Notes: generated by a model from the letters alone, not told the origin. Shown: positions 1-11,864, counted from the first letter of the stretch. The stretch is DNA of 64,000 bases from Solwaraspora sp. WMMD792 (GCF_029626105.1 NZ_JARUBH010000009.1:3162001-3226000); one strand, 5' to 3'. Program-made: numbers and translations.

Positions 1-875
1 ATCCGGCCGGTGACGTCGCCGGCGGCGTACCCGCCGGGTGCGGTCGTGGCGAGGTGGGCGTCGGTGATTACGTGCCCCCGGTCGTCGACGGCGATCCCGG
101 CGGCCGGCAGGTCGAGGCCGTCGGTGGTCGGCCGTCGGCCGGTCGCGACCAGCAGCCGGTCGGCGTGGACCTGGCTGCCGTCGGCCAGCCGCAGCGTCAC
201 GCCGCCGACGGTGGTGCCCGCTTCGACGACCTGCGCACCGAGGCGCAGCGTGATCCCTTCGCGGGCGAACACGTCGGCGATCACCGCCGACACCGCCGGC
301 TCGTGGCCGGGCAACAGGCGGTCGGCGGTCTCGACGACGGTCACCCGGGTGCCGAACCGGGCGTACGCCTGGGCGAGTTCGCAGCCGACCGGGCCGCCGC
401 CGAGCACGATCAGCGACCCGGGTGCCGACGCGAGGTCGAAGACCGTCTCGGTGGTCAGGTACGGGACGTCGGCCAGCCCCGGCACCGACGGGACCGCCGG
501 GACGGCACCGGTGGCGACGACGTAGCGGCGGGCGGCCAGCACGGTGCCGTCGACGTCGACCCGGCCCGGCGCGACGAACCGGGCCCGACCGCGGCGTACC
601 TCGATGCCCTCGGCCCGCAGCGCGGCGTCGTCCTCGGTGGCGGCGATCCGCGCGATCACCGCCCGCATCCGTCGTACGGCGTCGTCGAACGCCAGCCCTC
701 GGGCGGCCGCCTCGATCAGGGTCTTCGACGGGACGCAGCCGGTGAACGTGCAGTCGCCGCCGGGCGGTCCGTCGGTGACCAGCAGCACCCGGGCGCCGGC
801 TCCGGCGGCGGCGCGGGCCGCACCGAGACCGGCCGCCCCGCCGCCGATCACCACCAGGTCGTGTCCGCCGGTCAC
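1..875 (-). CDS. MerA-like FAD/NAD(P) disulfide oxidoreductase (partial, C-terminus off window)
   Basis: Pyridine-nucleotide disulfide oxidoreductase related to mercuric reductase and dihydrolipoamide dehydrogenase. The N-terminus has the FAD-binding motif VIGGGAAGLGAARAA, followed by the redox-active CX4C site in CTFTGCVPSK. A second dinucleotide fold, GGGPVGCELA, lies near the middle, and AAGDVTG precedes the window edge. There is no N-terminal heavy-metal-associated domain. The C-terminal dimerisation domain, where MerA carries its vicinal Cys pair, is outside the window, so mercury specificity cannot be judged. The GTG start overlaps the stop of the upstream methyltransferase gene as GTGA, so the two are translationally coupled. 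It is the last visible gene of a radical SAM / methyltransferase / flavoprotein operon. The family is firm, the substrate unknown. Confidence 0.85.
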   Translation of the reverse strand, partial: MTGGHDLVVIGGGAAGLGAARAAAGAGARVLLVTDGPPGGDCTFTGCVPSKTLIEAAARGLAFDDAVRRMRAVIARIAATEDDAALRAEGIEVRRGRARFVAPGRVDVDGTVLAARRYVVATGAVPAVPSVPGLADVPYLTTETVFDLASAPGSLIVLGGGPVGCELAQAYARFGTRVTVVETADRLLPGHEPAVSAVIADVFAREGITLRLGAQVVEAGTTVGGVTLRLADGSQVHADRLLVATGRRPTTDGLDLPAAGIAVDDRGHVITDAHLATTAPGGYAAGDVTGR

Positions 876-1723
876 GGTCTGACTGCCACCAGCAGGCCGT
901 ACCCGATGATCTGTTCGGCGATCGCCGCGCGGGCGGCGGCCAGCACCGCCGGGGCCCGGGTGAAGTCCAGCCCGGCCGCCTCGGCCCGGTCCCGGGCGGT
1001 CATCCGGACCAGCGTCAGCCGGGCCTCGATCTGCTCCAGCATGGCGGCGACCGCGGCGTCGTGGCGTTGCGTGTACGTCACCCGCAGCCCGGCGGCGGCC
1101 AGCAGGTCGGCGTACTCGGCCAGCGGGCGGGCGTCGGCGACGCAGGCGATCCAGCCGCCGAGCCCGGCGAGTTCGGCCGGCAGCCGAGCCTGGTCGACGG
1201 TGACGTCGGTGAGGCCGAGGCGCCCGCCCGGCCGCAGCACCCGGGCGAACTCTGCGGCGGCGGTGGCCTTGTCGGGGAACGTGCAGAAGGCGCATTCGCA
1301 GACCACCGCGTCGAACGCCGCGTCCGGCACCGGCAGCCGCTCGGCGTCGCCGAGCTGGAACCGCACCGATCCCCGGGCACCGGCCGTCCCGGTCGCGGCA
1401 GCCGCCTGCGTCGCGGCGGAGACGTTGGCCGCCGACAGGTCGACGCCGGTGACGTCGGCCTTGTACGACTGGGCCAGCAGCAACGCGGTGGCGCCGCGCC
1501 CGCTGGCCACGTCGAGCACGGCCGCGCCGGGACGCAACGCGAGCCGGTCGGCGAGCCGCCGGGTCAACGCCAGACCGCCCGGATGGTACGACTCACCGAG
1601 CAGCAACGCGACGACGTCGGAGCCGTACGCGGCGGCGCAGCACGCCTTCGCGTCAGGCGTTGCGTCAGTCTTCGCGTCGGCGGAGACAGTGGGACCGTCC
1701 ACCGGCCAGGCCCGGCCGGTCAC
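872..1723 (-). CDS. ArsM-like class I SAM-dependent methyltransferase
   Basis: 283-residue class I methyltransferase. SAM motif I is VLDVASGRGAT (about residues 69-79), followed by GVDLS. CECAFCTFPDK (Cys142, Cys144, Cys147) precedes RVLRPGGRLGLTDV, and Cys194 lies in GWIACVADA. These positions resemble the two arsenic-binding cysteines of ArsM arsenite methyltransferases, and a vicinal pair (Cys28-Cys29) near the N-terminus adds further soft-metal ligands. Arsenite methylation is therefore the best family guess, but the protein is shorter than typical ArsM and the substrate is inferred. The GTG at 1723 is chosen because it overlaps the stop of the radical SAM gene as GTGA. Its own stop overlaps the start of the flavoprotein in the same way. 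Confidence 0.7.
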   Translation of the reverse strand: MTGRAWPVDGPTVSADAKTDATPDAKACCAAAYGSDVVALLLGESYHPGGLALTRRLADRLALRPGAAVLDVASGRGATALLLAQSYKADVTGVDLSAANVSAATQAAAATGTAGARGSVRFQLGDAERLPVPDAAFDAVVCECAFCTFPDKATAAAEFARVLRPGGRLGLTDVTVDQARLPAELAGLGGWIACVADARPLAEYADLLAAAGLRVTYTQRHDAAVAAMLEQIEARLTLVRMTARDRAEAAGLDFTRAPAVLAAARAAIAEQIIGYGLLVAVRP

Positions 1724-3315
1724 CGGACCCGCCGGCCGACGTTGGTGGTGTCCGGGGCGATCCGGCCGTTGCCGGTACGTCCACCGGGCCGGGCCACCTT
1801 CGATCCGTACGGCGAATCGGTCAGGACCGGCTGCAGCGGCAGCGCGTTGGGCACCACGTCGGCCACCGCGACACCGGACAGCTGCTCGCGGACCTGTTCC
1901 CGGTAGCCGACCGAGTTGTACGCGCAGAACGGAATCATCCGTCCGTCCGGGGTGATCTCCTCGACGCAGCATTTCATCAGCTGTTTGACGTTGAGCGTGT
2001 ACGGGTCCTGGAAGTCCTGAATGACGATCATGAAGGCCCGGTCGGTGATGTCGGCGATCGCCGCCGGCAGGTTGATCCCGCAGGCGTCGGCGCAGTCCAG
2101 CGCCGTCGCGGCGGCCGCCAACTGCTCACTGGTGGTCCCGGTGCCCATGAACGCCGACGCCGACCACAACTTCTCCAACGCCTCGCGGATCGCCAGGTCC
2201 GGCAGCACCCGGTTGGCGACGTAGTCGAGGTAGTCGGCGACGTTGAGCAGCCGCGGAATCGGCACCACCCCGAAGCCGGGTTCGCCAGGGGTGCCCTCGC
2301 TCAGCAGGTAGGTGATGGACCGGCAGGTCGGAAAGCAGCACGGCACCGGGAAGAAGTCCGACGCGGTGAACCAGTCGGGACGCTGCGCCACGATGCCGTG
2401 GATGATGTCGGAGTTGGTCAGCCGGTGCAACGGGTCGAACTCGACGTGCCGTCCGGCGTGGGTGACCGGCTGGAACGACACCGACCGTACGGCGGGATGC
2501 GTCAGCCCGTACTCGATGATCGCGCCGAGTTCGTGGTCGTTGAGCCCGCGCTCCACGGCGGCGACCAGGGTGACGGTCAGCCCGGCGTCGGCGCAGTTGT
2601 CCAGCGCCCGCCGCTTGATCTCGCGCAGGTCGCGGCCACGGATCGCCCAGTGGGTACGCTCGTCGAAGCCGTCGAACTGCAGGTAGATGTTGATCGCCCG
2701 GTCCGGGCTGTGCCGCCGGCCGAGTTCGGCGACGAACCGCTTGTCGGAGGCGAGCCGGATGCCGTTGGTGTTGAGGTTGACCGCCTTGATCGGGCGGGCC
2801 TGGGCGGCGTCGACGAACTCCAGGATCTGCTTGTGGATGGTGGGTTCCCCGCCGGAGAACATCACCACCTCGGGCTCGCCTTCGGCAGCGACGAACGTGT
2901 CGAGCATCCGTTCGCACTGGTCGAGGGTGATCGAGTAGCCGTCGGGTTGGTGGCCGGAGTCGGCGAAGCAGATCGGGCAGTCCAGGTTGCAGCCGGTGTT
3001 GACCTCGATGATGCCGAGGCAGGCATGCTGTTTGTGCTCGGGGCAGAGCCCGCAGTCGCTGGGGCAGCCGTCGACCACGTCGGTCTGGAACGCCAGCGGG
3101 ATCGTGCCGGGCTTGTTGAACCGGGCCGAGTCCAGGTACATCTGCGCGTCGCCGTAGACCAACGCCTCGAACTGCCCGTGCTCGCGGCAGCGTTTGCGCA
3201 GGAAGACCTTGTCGTCGCGGATGTTGACCTGAGCGTCGACGACGACCTTGCACACCGGGCAGATCGACTTGGTGTACTCGATGAAGATTTCGTCGCGATC
3301 CTGTTTGGCGGTCAT
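1720..3315 (-). CDS. Tes-like radical SAM protein
   Basis: 531 residues. An N-terminal Cys cluster (CPVC at 19-22, Cys43 followed by EHG) precedes GCPSDCGLCPEHKQHAC (84-99) and the radical SAM CX3CX2C site Cys109/Cys113/Cys116 in CNLDCPICF. SGGEPT follows. The C-terminus carries KCCVEE and IPFCAYN. This layout matches the family of archaeal tetraether lipid synthase (Tes, MJ0619/MA_1486-like). Arsinothricin ArsL is another radical SAM enzyme that works beside an ArsM and has a C-terminal Cys motif. The ATG at 3315 has GAGGAG four bases upstream. It is the first gene of a coupled operon with an ArsM-like methyltransferase and a MerA-like flavoprotein. The radical SAM assignment is secure; the reaction (lipid or organometalloid C-C or C-As bond chemistry) is not. 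Confidence 0.85.
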   Translation of the reverse strand: MTAKQDRDEIFIEYTKSICPVCKVVVDAQVNIRDDKVFLRKRCREHGQFEALVYGDAQMYLDSARFNKPGTIPLAFQTDVVDGCPSDCGLCPEHKQHACLGIIEVNTGCNLDCPICFADSGHQPDGYSITLDQCERMLDTFVAAEGEPEVVMFSGGEPTIHKQILEFVDAAQARPIKAVNLNTNGIRLASDKRFVAELGRRHSPDRAINIYLQFDGFDERTHWAIRGRDLREIKRRALDNCADAGLTVTLVAAVERGLNDHELGAIIEYGLTHPAVRSVSFQPVTHAGRHVEFDPLHRLTNSDIIHGIVAQRPDWFTASDFFPVPCCFPTCRSITYLLSEGTPGEPGFGVVPIPRLLNVADYLDYVANRVLPDLAIREALEKLWSASAFMGTGTTSEQLAAAATALDCADACGINLPAAIADITDRAFMIVIQDFQDPYTLNVKQLMKCCVEEITPDGRMIPFCAYNSVGYREQVREQLSGVAVADVVPNALPLQPVLTDSPYGSKVARPGGRTGNGRIAPDTTNVGRRVR

Positions 3316-3422
3316 CCAGCTCCTCGGCGGCGCGGTGGAACCCCAGGGCGACCAGTCCACCATCACCGACCGTGGCCCGGCAAGCACCCGATGCCGTCGG
3401 CCGTAGCCGGCTACCAGTGACA

Positions 3423-3466
3423 GCCCGATGCCGCAGAGACATGATCATGTCTCTGCGGCATCGGGC
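3423..3466. terminator. Perfect 44-bp palindrome after tpiA
   Basis: Positions 3423-3444 and 3445-3466 are exact reverse complements (22-bp arms, no spacer), centred on TGATCA. It lies about 50 bases past the tpiA stop and about 110 bases before the radical SAM gene, with all genes on the minus strand. There is no poly-U tract, as is common for actinobacterial terminators. The most likely role is terminator of the gap-pgk-tpiA transcript. A dimeric regulator site or a mobile-element remnant is possible. Confidence 0.6.
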
Positions 3467-3513
3467 CCGCGACGGTATGTGTGGGTGCGGTCGACCTTGA
3501 CGGTGTCGACCGG

Positions 3514-4308
3514 TCAGCGCTTGACGTGCTCCGGGAAGCGGGCTATCTGGGCGAACTCGTCGGCGTCCAGGCTGGCGCCGCCGATCAACGCGCCGTCGAC
3601 GTCGACCTCGGCCATGATCGCGGCGATGTTCGCCGCCTTGACCGAACCGCCGTACAGGATCCGGGTCTGGTCGGCGGTGGCCTGGTCGTACGACTCGGCC
3701 AGCCGGGCCCGGATCGCCCCGCACACCTCCTGCGCGTCGGCCGGGGTGGCGGTCTTGCCGGTGCCGATCGCCCAGACCGGCTCGTACGCGATGACAACCT
3801 TGACCACCTGCTCGGCGGTCAGCCCGGCCAGGGCGGCGTCGACCTGGTCGCGGCAGTGCGCGACGTGGCCGCCGGCCTCCCGCACGTCCAGGCCCTCACC
3901 GACGCACAGGATCGGGGTGATCCCGTTGGCCAGCGCGGCGGCCACCTTGGCCTTGACCACCGCGTCGTCCTCGTTGTGGTACGCCCGCCGCTCGGAGTGG
4001 CCGACGGTGACGTACTGGCAGCCCAGCTTCGCCAGCATCGCCCCGGAGATGTCACCGGTGTAGGCACCGGAGGCGTGCGGCGACAGGTCCTGCGCGCCGT
4101 AGCCGATGGCCAGCTTGTCGCCGTCGATCAGCGTCTGCACGCTGCGCAGCGCGGTGAACGGCGGCAGCACCGCCACCTCGACGTCGGTCAGCTGCTGCTC
4201 GTTCAGGCTGAACGCCAGCTTCTGGACCAGCGCGATGGCTTCCAGGTGGTTGAGGTTCATCTTCCAGTTGCCGGCCATCAGCGGCCGGCGGGCAACGGTC
4301 TCAGGCAC
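3514..4308 (-). CDS. tpiA: Triosephosphate isomerase
   Basis: 264 residues, the usual length. It interconverts dihydroxyacetone phosphate and glyceraldehyde 3-phosphate in cytosolic glycolysis. Key residues are visible: Lys in AGNWKMN near the N-terminus, catalytic His in GHSERR, catalytic Glu in [12 protein letters not shown], and the phosphate-binding YGGSVK near the C-terminus. The GTG start at 4308 lies five bases after the pgk stop, making it the third gene of the gap-pgk-tpiA operon. In most actinobacteria secG follows; here a 44-bp palindrome and an unrelated operon follow instead. Confidence 0.97.
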   Translation of the reverse strand: MPETVARRPLMAGNWKMNLNHLEAIALVQKLAFSLNEQQLTDVEVAVLPPFTALRSVQTLIDGDKLAIGYGAQDLSPHASGAYTGDISGAMLAKLGCQYVTVGHSERRAYHNEDDAVVKAKVAAALANGITPILCVGEGLDVREAGGHVAHCRDQVDAALAGLTAEQVVKVVIAYEPVWAIGTGKTATPADAQEVCGAIRARLAESYDQATADQTRILYGGSVKAANIAAIMAEVDVDGALIGGASLDADEFAQIARFPEHVKR

Positions 4309-4313
4309 TGCTC

Positions 4314-6622
<2,309 letters not shown>

Positions 6623-6781
6623 TCACGCCGCAGCCGTACGTGGCTCGGGCGGGACACCCGAGGCGGTGGTCGCGGCGGGAGAGCCGGGTGCCGGCCCCGT
6701 CGCCGTACACTGCGACCCTATCCGAGAAGCCCGTGCCGTGTTGCGCCGGGGCGTCCGGTCACCCTGGTTCACAACTGGTGT

Positions 6782-7762
6782 TCACCCGACGAGCATCTCC
6801 GCCGTCACCGCGTCCTCGGTGTCCGGAATGCCGAGATCGCGGGCCCGTTTGTCGGCCAGCGCCAGCAGCCGCCGGATCCGCCCTGCGATCGCGTCCTTGG
6901 TCAGCGGCGGGTCGGCCAGGGCGCCCAGCTCCTCCAGCGACGCCTGGCGGTGCTCCAGCCGCAGCCGGCCCGCCGACGTCAGATGCCGCGGGGCGTCGTC
7001 GGCGAGGATCTCCAACGCCCGGGTCACCCGGGCGGCGGCGGCCACCGCCGCCCGGGCCGAGCGGCGCAGGTTGGCGTCGTCGAAGTTGGCCAACCGGTTC
7101 GCGGTGGCCCGCACCTCCCGGCGTACCCGCCGCTCCTCCCAGGTCAGCACGCTGGAGTGCGCGCCGATCCGGGTGAGCAGCGCGGCGATCGCGTCACCGT
7201 CCTTGACCACCACCCGGTCGACGCCGCGCACCTCGCGTGCCTTGGCGGCGATCCCCAGCCGCCGGGCGGCACCGACCAGCGCCAGCGCCGACTCCGGCCC
7301 CGGGCAGGTGATCTCCAACGCGCTGGACCGACCCGGCTCGGTCAACGACCCGTGCGACATGAACGCGCCCCGCCAGGCCGACACGGCGCAGCAGACGTTC
7401 GCCGACACCAGGTGCGGGGGCAGGCCACGCACCGGCCGGCCCCGCACGTCCAGCAGGCCGGTCTGCCGGGCCAACGCCTCGCCGTCCTTGACCACCCGGA
7501 TGATGAAGTGGTTGCCCTTGCGCAGCCCACTCGGGCTCAGCACGTGAATCTCGCTCGAGTAGCCGTAGACGTCGGCCACCTCCCGGCGCAGCCGCCGGGC
7601 GACCGCGTTGGTGTCCAGCTCGGCTTCGACGACGACCCGGCCGGCGACGATGTGCAGTCCGCCGGAGAAGCGCAGCAACGCGGCCATCTCGGCGCGACGG
7701 CAGCACGGCTTGGGCACGTCGACCCGGCTCAGCTCGTCCTTGACGGCAGCGGTCATCGCCAT
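6782..7762 (-). CDS. whiA: Sporulation transcription regulator WhiA
   Basis: 326 residues. WhiA combines a degenerate LAGLIDADG homing-endonuclease fold with a C-terminal helix-turn-helix, and in Streptomyces acts with WhiB to switch on sporulation septation genes. The N-terminus is [13 protein letters not shown], then CCRRAEM and LRFSGGLH. The central part has [17 protein letters not shown] and the C-terminus has [19 protein letters not shown]. The second ATG (7762) is preferred: AGGTG sits about eight bases upstream, against about two for the ATG at 7768. It sits in the standard rapZ-yvcK-whiA block. Confidence 0.96.
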   Translation of the reverse strand: MAMTAAVKDELSRVDVPKPCCRRAEMAALLRFSGGLHIVAGRVVVEAELDTNAVARRLRREVADVYGYSSEIHVLSPSGLRKGNHFIIRVVKDGEALARQTGLLDVRGRPVRGLPPHLVSANVCCAVSAWRGAFMSHGSLTEPGRSSALEITCPGPESALALVGAARRLGIAAKAREVRGVDRVVVKDGDAIAALLTRIGAHSSVLTWEERRVRREVRATANRLANFDDANLRRSARAAVAAAARVTRALEILADDAPRHLTSAGRLRLEHRQASLEELGALADPPLTKDAIAGRIRRLLALADKRARDLGIPDTEDAVTAEMLVG

Positions 7763-7815
7763 AGTCATTCACCTCACGGGGGCCGGTTAGACGGCGGGTA
7801 CCGATACGTACGTGC

Positions 7816-8802
7816 TTAACGAGCGGACCCCAGGACAGGCACCAGGGCGGCACCCAACGCGACCGGATCGTGCCGGGGGCTGCCGTCGGCGACCGCCAAC
7901 GGGGCGAGCGTCAAACGCGCACCCAGCGATTCTGCCGCACGGGCCGCCGGCTCGGGATCGCCGACCGCCGTACCGTCGGCGAGCACCGTGTCGACCTGCA
8001 GCTGCGGCAGGTACCAGCTGAGCGCGGCGAGGTGGTCGGCGACCGACAGCCCGAGGGTCTCCTTCTCCGCCGCCAGGTTCAGCGTGACCAGCCGCCGGGC
8101 CGGGCTGGCCACGATCGCGGCGGCCAGGTCCGGCACCAGCAGATGCGGGATGACGCTGGTGTACCAACTGCCCGGCCCGAAGATCAGCCAGTCGGCGTCG
8201 CGTACCGCCGCCAGCACCGGCCGGCAGGCGGCCGGTGCCTTCGGCTGCAGCCGCACCGACTCGACCCGGCCCCGGGTGACCGCCACCGCGTGCTGGCCCC
8301 GGACCGTGACCACGTCAGTCGGCCGGCGCGGGTCACCGCCGCGCACGTCGGCTTCGATCGACACCGGCTCGCAGGACATCGGCAGCACCCGGCCGGTCGC
8401 GCCGAGCAGCCGGCCGACGTGGTCGAGGGCGGCGACCGGGTCACCGAGCAGCTCCATCAGCCCGCACAGCACCAGGTTGCCGACCGCGTGCCCGGTGAGT
8501 GGGTCGGGACGGTCGGTGGCCGGTGCCTCCCCCGGCACCGGCACGAACCGGTGCTGGAACAGCTCGGCGGTCAACTGGTCGGCCGACGCCGGCCCGGCCA
8601 GCGCGGCGAGCGCCTGGCGCAGGTCGCCGGGGGGCAGCGCGCCCCGGTCGGCCCGCAGCCGACCGCTCGACCCACCGTCGTCACCGACCGTGACCACCGC
8701 GGTGAGGTCCAGCGCCAGCTCGGCACCGGCGTGACGCAGGCCACGCAGCGAGGCGGCCAGCCCGTGCCCGCCGCCGAAGGCCACCACCCGCAGTACGCTC
8801 AC
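7816..8802 (-). CDS. YvcK/CofD-like gluconeogenesis factor
   Basis: 328 residues. The CofD-like fold is recognised by VVAFGGGHGLAASLRGLR at the N-terminus, VGDDGGSSGRLR, PPGDLRQAL and LIFGPGSWYTSVIPHLLV. In Bacillus subtilis and mycobacteria, YvcK binds UDP-sugars and is needed for growth on gluconeogenic carbon and for normal envelope growth (family knowledge). The GTG start overlaps the rapZ stop as GTGA. Only about 50 bases separate its stop from whiA, so rapZ-yvcK-whiA is probably one transcript. Confidence 0.93.
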   Translation of the reverse strand: MSVLRVVAFGGGHGLAASLRGLRHAGAELALDLTAVVTVGDDGGSSGRLRADRGALPPGDLRQALAALAGPASADQLTAELFQHRFVPVPGEAPATDRPDPLTGHAVGNLVLCGLMELLGDPVAALDHVGRLLGATGRVLPMSCEPVSIEADVRGGDPRRPTDVVTVRGQHAVAVTRGRVESVRLQPKAPAACRPVLAAVRDADWLIFGPGSWYTSVIPHLLVPDLAAAIVASPARRLVTLNLAAEKETLGLSVADHLAALSWYLPQLQVDTVLADGTAVGDPEPAARAAESLGARLTLAPLAVADGSPRHDPVALGAALVPVLGSAR

Positions 8803-9797
8803 TCGCGCCCCAGGTCACGGTGCTGGGCGTTGACCGACAGCCGGGCCTGACGCAGCCGTACGGCGAGCTCCTCGGCGATCGCCACGGAGCGGTGCTTGCC
8901 GCCGGTGCAGCCGACCGCCACGGTCAGATAGCGTTTGCCCTCCCGCTCGAACCCGGCGGTGGTGGCGTTGACCAGCTCGGCGTAGTTGCGGACGAAGTCG
9001 TCGGCGCCTTCCTGGCTGAGCACATACCCGCTGACCGACGCCTCCCGGCCGGTGTACTCGCGCAGATCCGGGACCCAGTACGGGTTGGGCAGGAACCGCG
9101 CGTCGATGACGAAGTCGGCGTCCGGCGGCAGCCCGTACTTGAAGCCGAACGACAGCACGGTGATCCGCAGCCGGCGGGCGTCCTCGCCGCCGAACAGCTC
9201 CTCGACCCGGCGCCGGAGCTGGTTCTCGTTCAGATGGCTGGTGTCGATGATCACATCGGCCTGGTCGCGGGCCTCGGCGAGCAGGTCCCGCTCGGCGGCG
9301 ATGCCGTCGGCCAGCCGGCCGTCGCCCTGCAGCGGATGCGAGCGCCGGACACTTTCGAACCGGCGGATCAGCACGTCGGCGGCGGCGTCGACAAAGACCA
9401 CCCGGGGCTGGTAGCCGCGTTCCTTGAGCGCCCGGATCGCGCCGACCAGGTCGGTGGAGAAGGCGCGGCTGCGCACGTCCAGCACCATCGCGGTACGCCG
9501 GGCCGCCCCACCGGCCCGCATCGCCAGCTCGGCCATGTCGAGCAGCAGCGCCTGCGGCAGGTTGTCCACCACGTAGTAGCCGACGTTCTCCAGGGCCCGG
9601 GCCACCGTGCTGCGTCCGCCACCGGACACCCCGGTCACCACGACCAGCCGGGCCTCGTTCTGGTCGGCCACGGTACCGGCCGGTTCGCCGTCGTGCACGG
9701 CGCTGCTGGCCAGGTCGTCGACCGCCGCGACGCTGGCCGGTGTGTCGTCGGCCGGCCGGGTGATGTCGTCGCCCGGGTTCAGGCTGTTCTGCCTCAC
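8799..9797 (-). CDS. rapZ: RapZ-family nucleotide-binding protein
   Basis: 332 residues. The N-terminal P-loop reads GVSGGGRST, with Arg where a canonical Walker A has Lys, as usual in actinobacterial members. VVDNLPQ, FLPNPYW and the C-terminal AVGCTGGKHRSVAIAE are family signatures. E. coli RapZ delivers GlmZ RNA to RNase E; actinobacteria lack GlmZ, so the role here is unknown. There is an extra N-terminal segment of about 48 residues before VVVTG. The GTG start has GGAGG four bases upstream. It is coupled to yvcK by a GTGA overlap. Confidence 0.93.
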   Translation of the reverse strand: MRQNSLNPGDDITRPADDTPASVAAVDDLASSAVHDGEPAGTVADQNEARLVVVTGVSGGGRSTVARALENVGYYVVDNLPQALLLDMAELAMRAGGAARRTAMVLDVRSRAFSTDLVGAIRALKERGYQPRVVFVDAAADVLIRRFESVRRSHPLQGDGRLADGIAAERDLLAEARDQADVIIDTSHLNENQLRRRVEELFGGEDARRLRITVLSFGFKYGLPPDADFVIDARFLPNPYWVPDLREYTGREASVSGYVLSQEGADDFVRNYAELVNATTAGFEREGKRYLTVAVGCTGGKHRSVAIAEELAVRLRQARLSVNAQHRDLGRE

Positions 9798-9860
9798 GGT
9801 CCTCCTGCCTCGGGTACGCGGCGCGCCAGGTGCGCGCAGGTCGGCACCACAGATGGGATT

Positions 9861-11834
9861 CTAGGTGCGATCCGCGCCGTCATCCGGCGACCCGGCGAGC
9901 GCAGCGACGATCGTCTCCGCGATCCGCCGGCCGATGCCGGGCACCTCGGTGATCTCGTCGACGGTCGCCGAGGCGATCCGCCGGACCGAGCCGAAGTGCC
10001 GCAGCAGCGCCTTGCGCCGGGTCTCGCCGAGCCCGGGCACCTGGTCCAGCCCGGAGGCCGTCATCCGCTTCGACCGGCGCTGCCGGTGGTAGGTGATCGC
10101 GAACCGGTGCGCCTCGTCGCGGATGCGTTGCAGCAGGTAGAGCCCTTCGGAGGTGCGCGGCAGGATCACCGGGTAGTCGTCGCCGGGCAGCCACACCTCC
10201 TCCAGCCGCTTGGCCAGCCCGCACAGCGCCACGTCGTCGACGCCGAGCTCGGCCAGCGCCGTCGCGGCGGCCTGCACCTGCGGCGCACCGCCGTCGACCA
10301 CGACCAACTGCGGCGGGTACGCGAACCGGCGTGGCCGTCCGGTCTGCGGGTCGACACCCGGCGGTGGCTGGGCCACGTCCGCCGCCGGCGGCGCCGGCAC
10401 GTCGTCAGCAGGCACCGTCGCCTGCGACGGCGGTTCGTCGGCGGGCTGGCGGTGGCGGGCGAAGCGTCTGCGCAGCACCTCGCTCATCGCGGACAGGTCG
10501 TCGGTCGCCCCCCGGACTGCGAACCGGCGGTACTCGGCCTTGCGGGGCAGCCCGTCCTCGAACACCACCAGGCTGGCCACCACGTCGGTGCCCTGGATCT
10601 GCGACACGTCGAAACACTCGATACGCAGCGGCGCGGCGGCCAGCCCCAGCGCCTCGGCGATCTCCTCCAACGCCTGGCTGCGGGTGGTCAGGTCACTGGC
10701 CCGGCGCAGCTTGTGCCGGGTCAACGCCTCGCCGGCGTTGCGGGCCACCGTCTCCATCAGGGCGCGCTTGTCGCCGCGTTGCGGCACCCGCAGCGTCACC
10801 CGGCTGCCTCGGCGGGCGGTCAGCCAGTCGGCGAGCGCCGGCGCGTCCGCCGGCAGCTCGGGCACCAGCAGCTCCCGGGGCACGTCGGTCTCGCCCTGCT
10901 CGGGGCCGTACACCTGGGTGCAGAAGTGATGCACCAGGTCGGCGGTGGTCAGCTGCTCGACCTTCTCCACCACCCAGCCGCGCTGACCGCGCACCCGGCC
11001 GCCGCGGACGTGGAACACCTGCACCGCGGCTTCGAGCGGGTCCTCGGCGAAGGCGACCACGTCGGCGTCGGTGCCGTCCCCGAGCACCACGGTCTGCTTC
11101 TCCATCGCCTTGCGCAGCGCGGCGACGTCGTCACGCAGCCGGGCGGCCCGCTCGAACTCCAACGCCTCGGCGGCGTCGTGCATGTCCCGCTCCAACCGGC
11201 GCACCATGGTGTCGGTGCGCCCGGCCATGAAGTCGCAGAACTCGTCGACGATCGCCCGGTGCCCGGCGGCGTCGACCCGGCCGACGCACGGCGCCGAGCA
11301 CTTGCCGATGTCACCGAGCAGACACGGCCGCCCGACCTGGCCGGCCTGCCGGAACACGCCGGCCGAGCAGGTCCGCGCCGGGAAGACCCGCAGCAGCAGG
11401 TCGAGGGTCTCGCGGATCGCCCAGGCGTGCGAGTACGGCCCGAAGTAGCGCACCCCTTTGCGTTTCGCCCCGCGCATCACCTGCAGCCGGGGAAACTCCT
11501 CGTCCAGCGTCACCGCCAGGTACGGGTAGGACTTGTCGTCCCGGTAGCGGACGTTGAACCGGGGGTCGTACTCCTTGATCCAGAGGTACTCCAGCTGCAG
11601 CGCCTCGACCTCGCTGCCGACGGTCACCCAGTCGACCGACGCGGCGGTGGTGACCATCTGCTGGGTCCGCTGGTGCAGTTGCCACAGGTCGCCGAAGTAG
11701 GAGTTGAGTCGGCTGCGCAGGCTCTTGGCCTTGCCGACGTAGATGACCCGCCCGGTGGGATCACGGAACCGGTAGACCCCCGGCGAGTCCGGGATGGTGC
11801 CGGGGGCGGGGCGGTAGCTGGACGGATCTGGCAT
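9861..11834 (-). CDS. uvrC: UvrABC system protein C (dual-incision nuclease)
   Basis: 657 residues. The N-terminal GIY-YIG nuclease domain ([23 protein letters not shown], shown here as separate blocks DSPGVYRF and [13 protein letters not shown]) makes the 3' incision. A Cys cluster ([21 protein letters not shown]) follows, then a UvrB-binding segment near residue 230. The RNase H-like 5' nuclease has ECFDVS and VVDGG, and a C-terminal helix-hairpin-helix has [19 protein letters not shown] Pro/Ala-rich insert of about 50 residues splits the nuclease half, as in other actinobacteria. The ATG at 11834 lies seven bases after a -10-like TACGCT, suggesting a leaderless mRNA from a DNA-damage-type promoter. 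Confidence 0.96.
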   Translation of the reverse strand: MPDPSSYRPAPGTIPDSPGVYRFRDPTGRVIYVGKAKSLRSRLNSYFGDLWQLHQRTQQMVTTAASVDWVTVGSEVEALQLEYLWIKEYDPRFNVRYRDDKSYPYLAVTLDEEFPRLQVMRGAKRKGVRYFGPYSHAWAIRETLDLLLRVFPARTCSAGVFRQAGQVGRPCLLGDIGKCSAPCVGRVDAAGHRAIVDEFCDFMAGRTDTMVRRLERDMHDAAEALEFERAARLRDDVAALRKAMEKQTVVLGDGTDADVVAFAEDPLEAAVQVFHVRGGRVRGQRGWVVEKVEQLTTADLVHHFCTQVYGPEQGETDVPRELLVPELPADAPALADWLTARRGSRVTLRVPQRGDKRALMETVARNAGEALTRHKLRRASDLTTRSQALEEIAEALGLAAAPLRIECFDVSQIQGTDVVASLVVFEDGLPRKAEYRRFAVRGATDDLSAMSEVLRRRFARHRQPADEPPSQATVPADDVPAPPAADVAQPPPGVDPQTGRPRRFAYPPQLVVVDGGAPQVQAAATALAELGVDDVALCGLAKRLEEVWLPGDDYPVILPRTSEGLYLLQRIRDEAHRFAITYHRQRRSKRMTASGLDQVPGLGETRRKALLRHFGSVRRIASATVDEITEVPGIGRRIAETIVAALAGSPDDGADRT

Positions 11835-11841
11835 CGCCGTC

Positions 11842-11864
11842 AGCGTAGTCCAGGGCTGTGACAG
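11842..11864 (-). promoter_or_regulatory. Candidate PafBC/RecA-independent damage promoter of uvrC
   Basis: Read on the minus strand: CTGTCACAG, eight bases, then TACGCT. This fits TTGTCRGTG-N8-TAnnnT at the TGTCR core and the exact spacing. TACGCT ends seven bases before the uvrC ATG, so transcription would begin at or next to the start codon. Confidence 0.55.
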
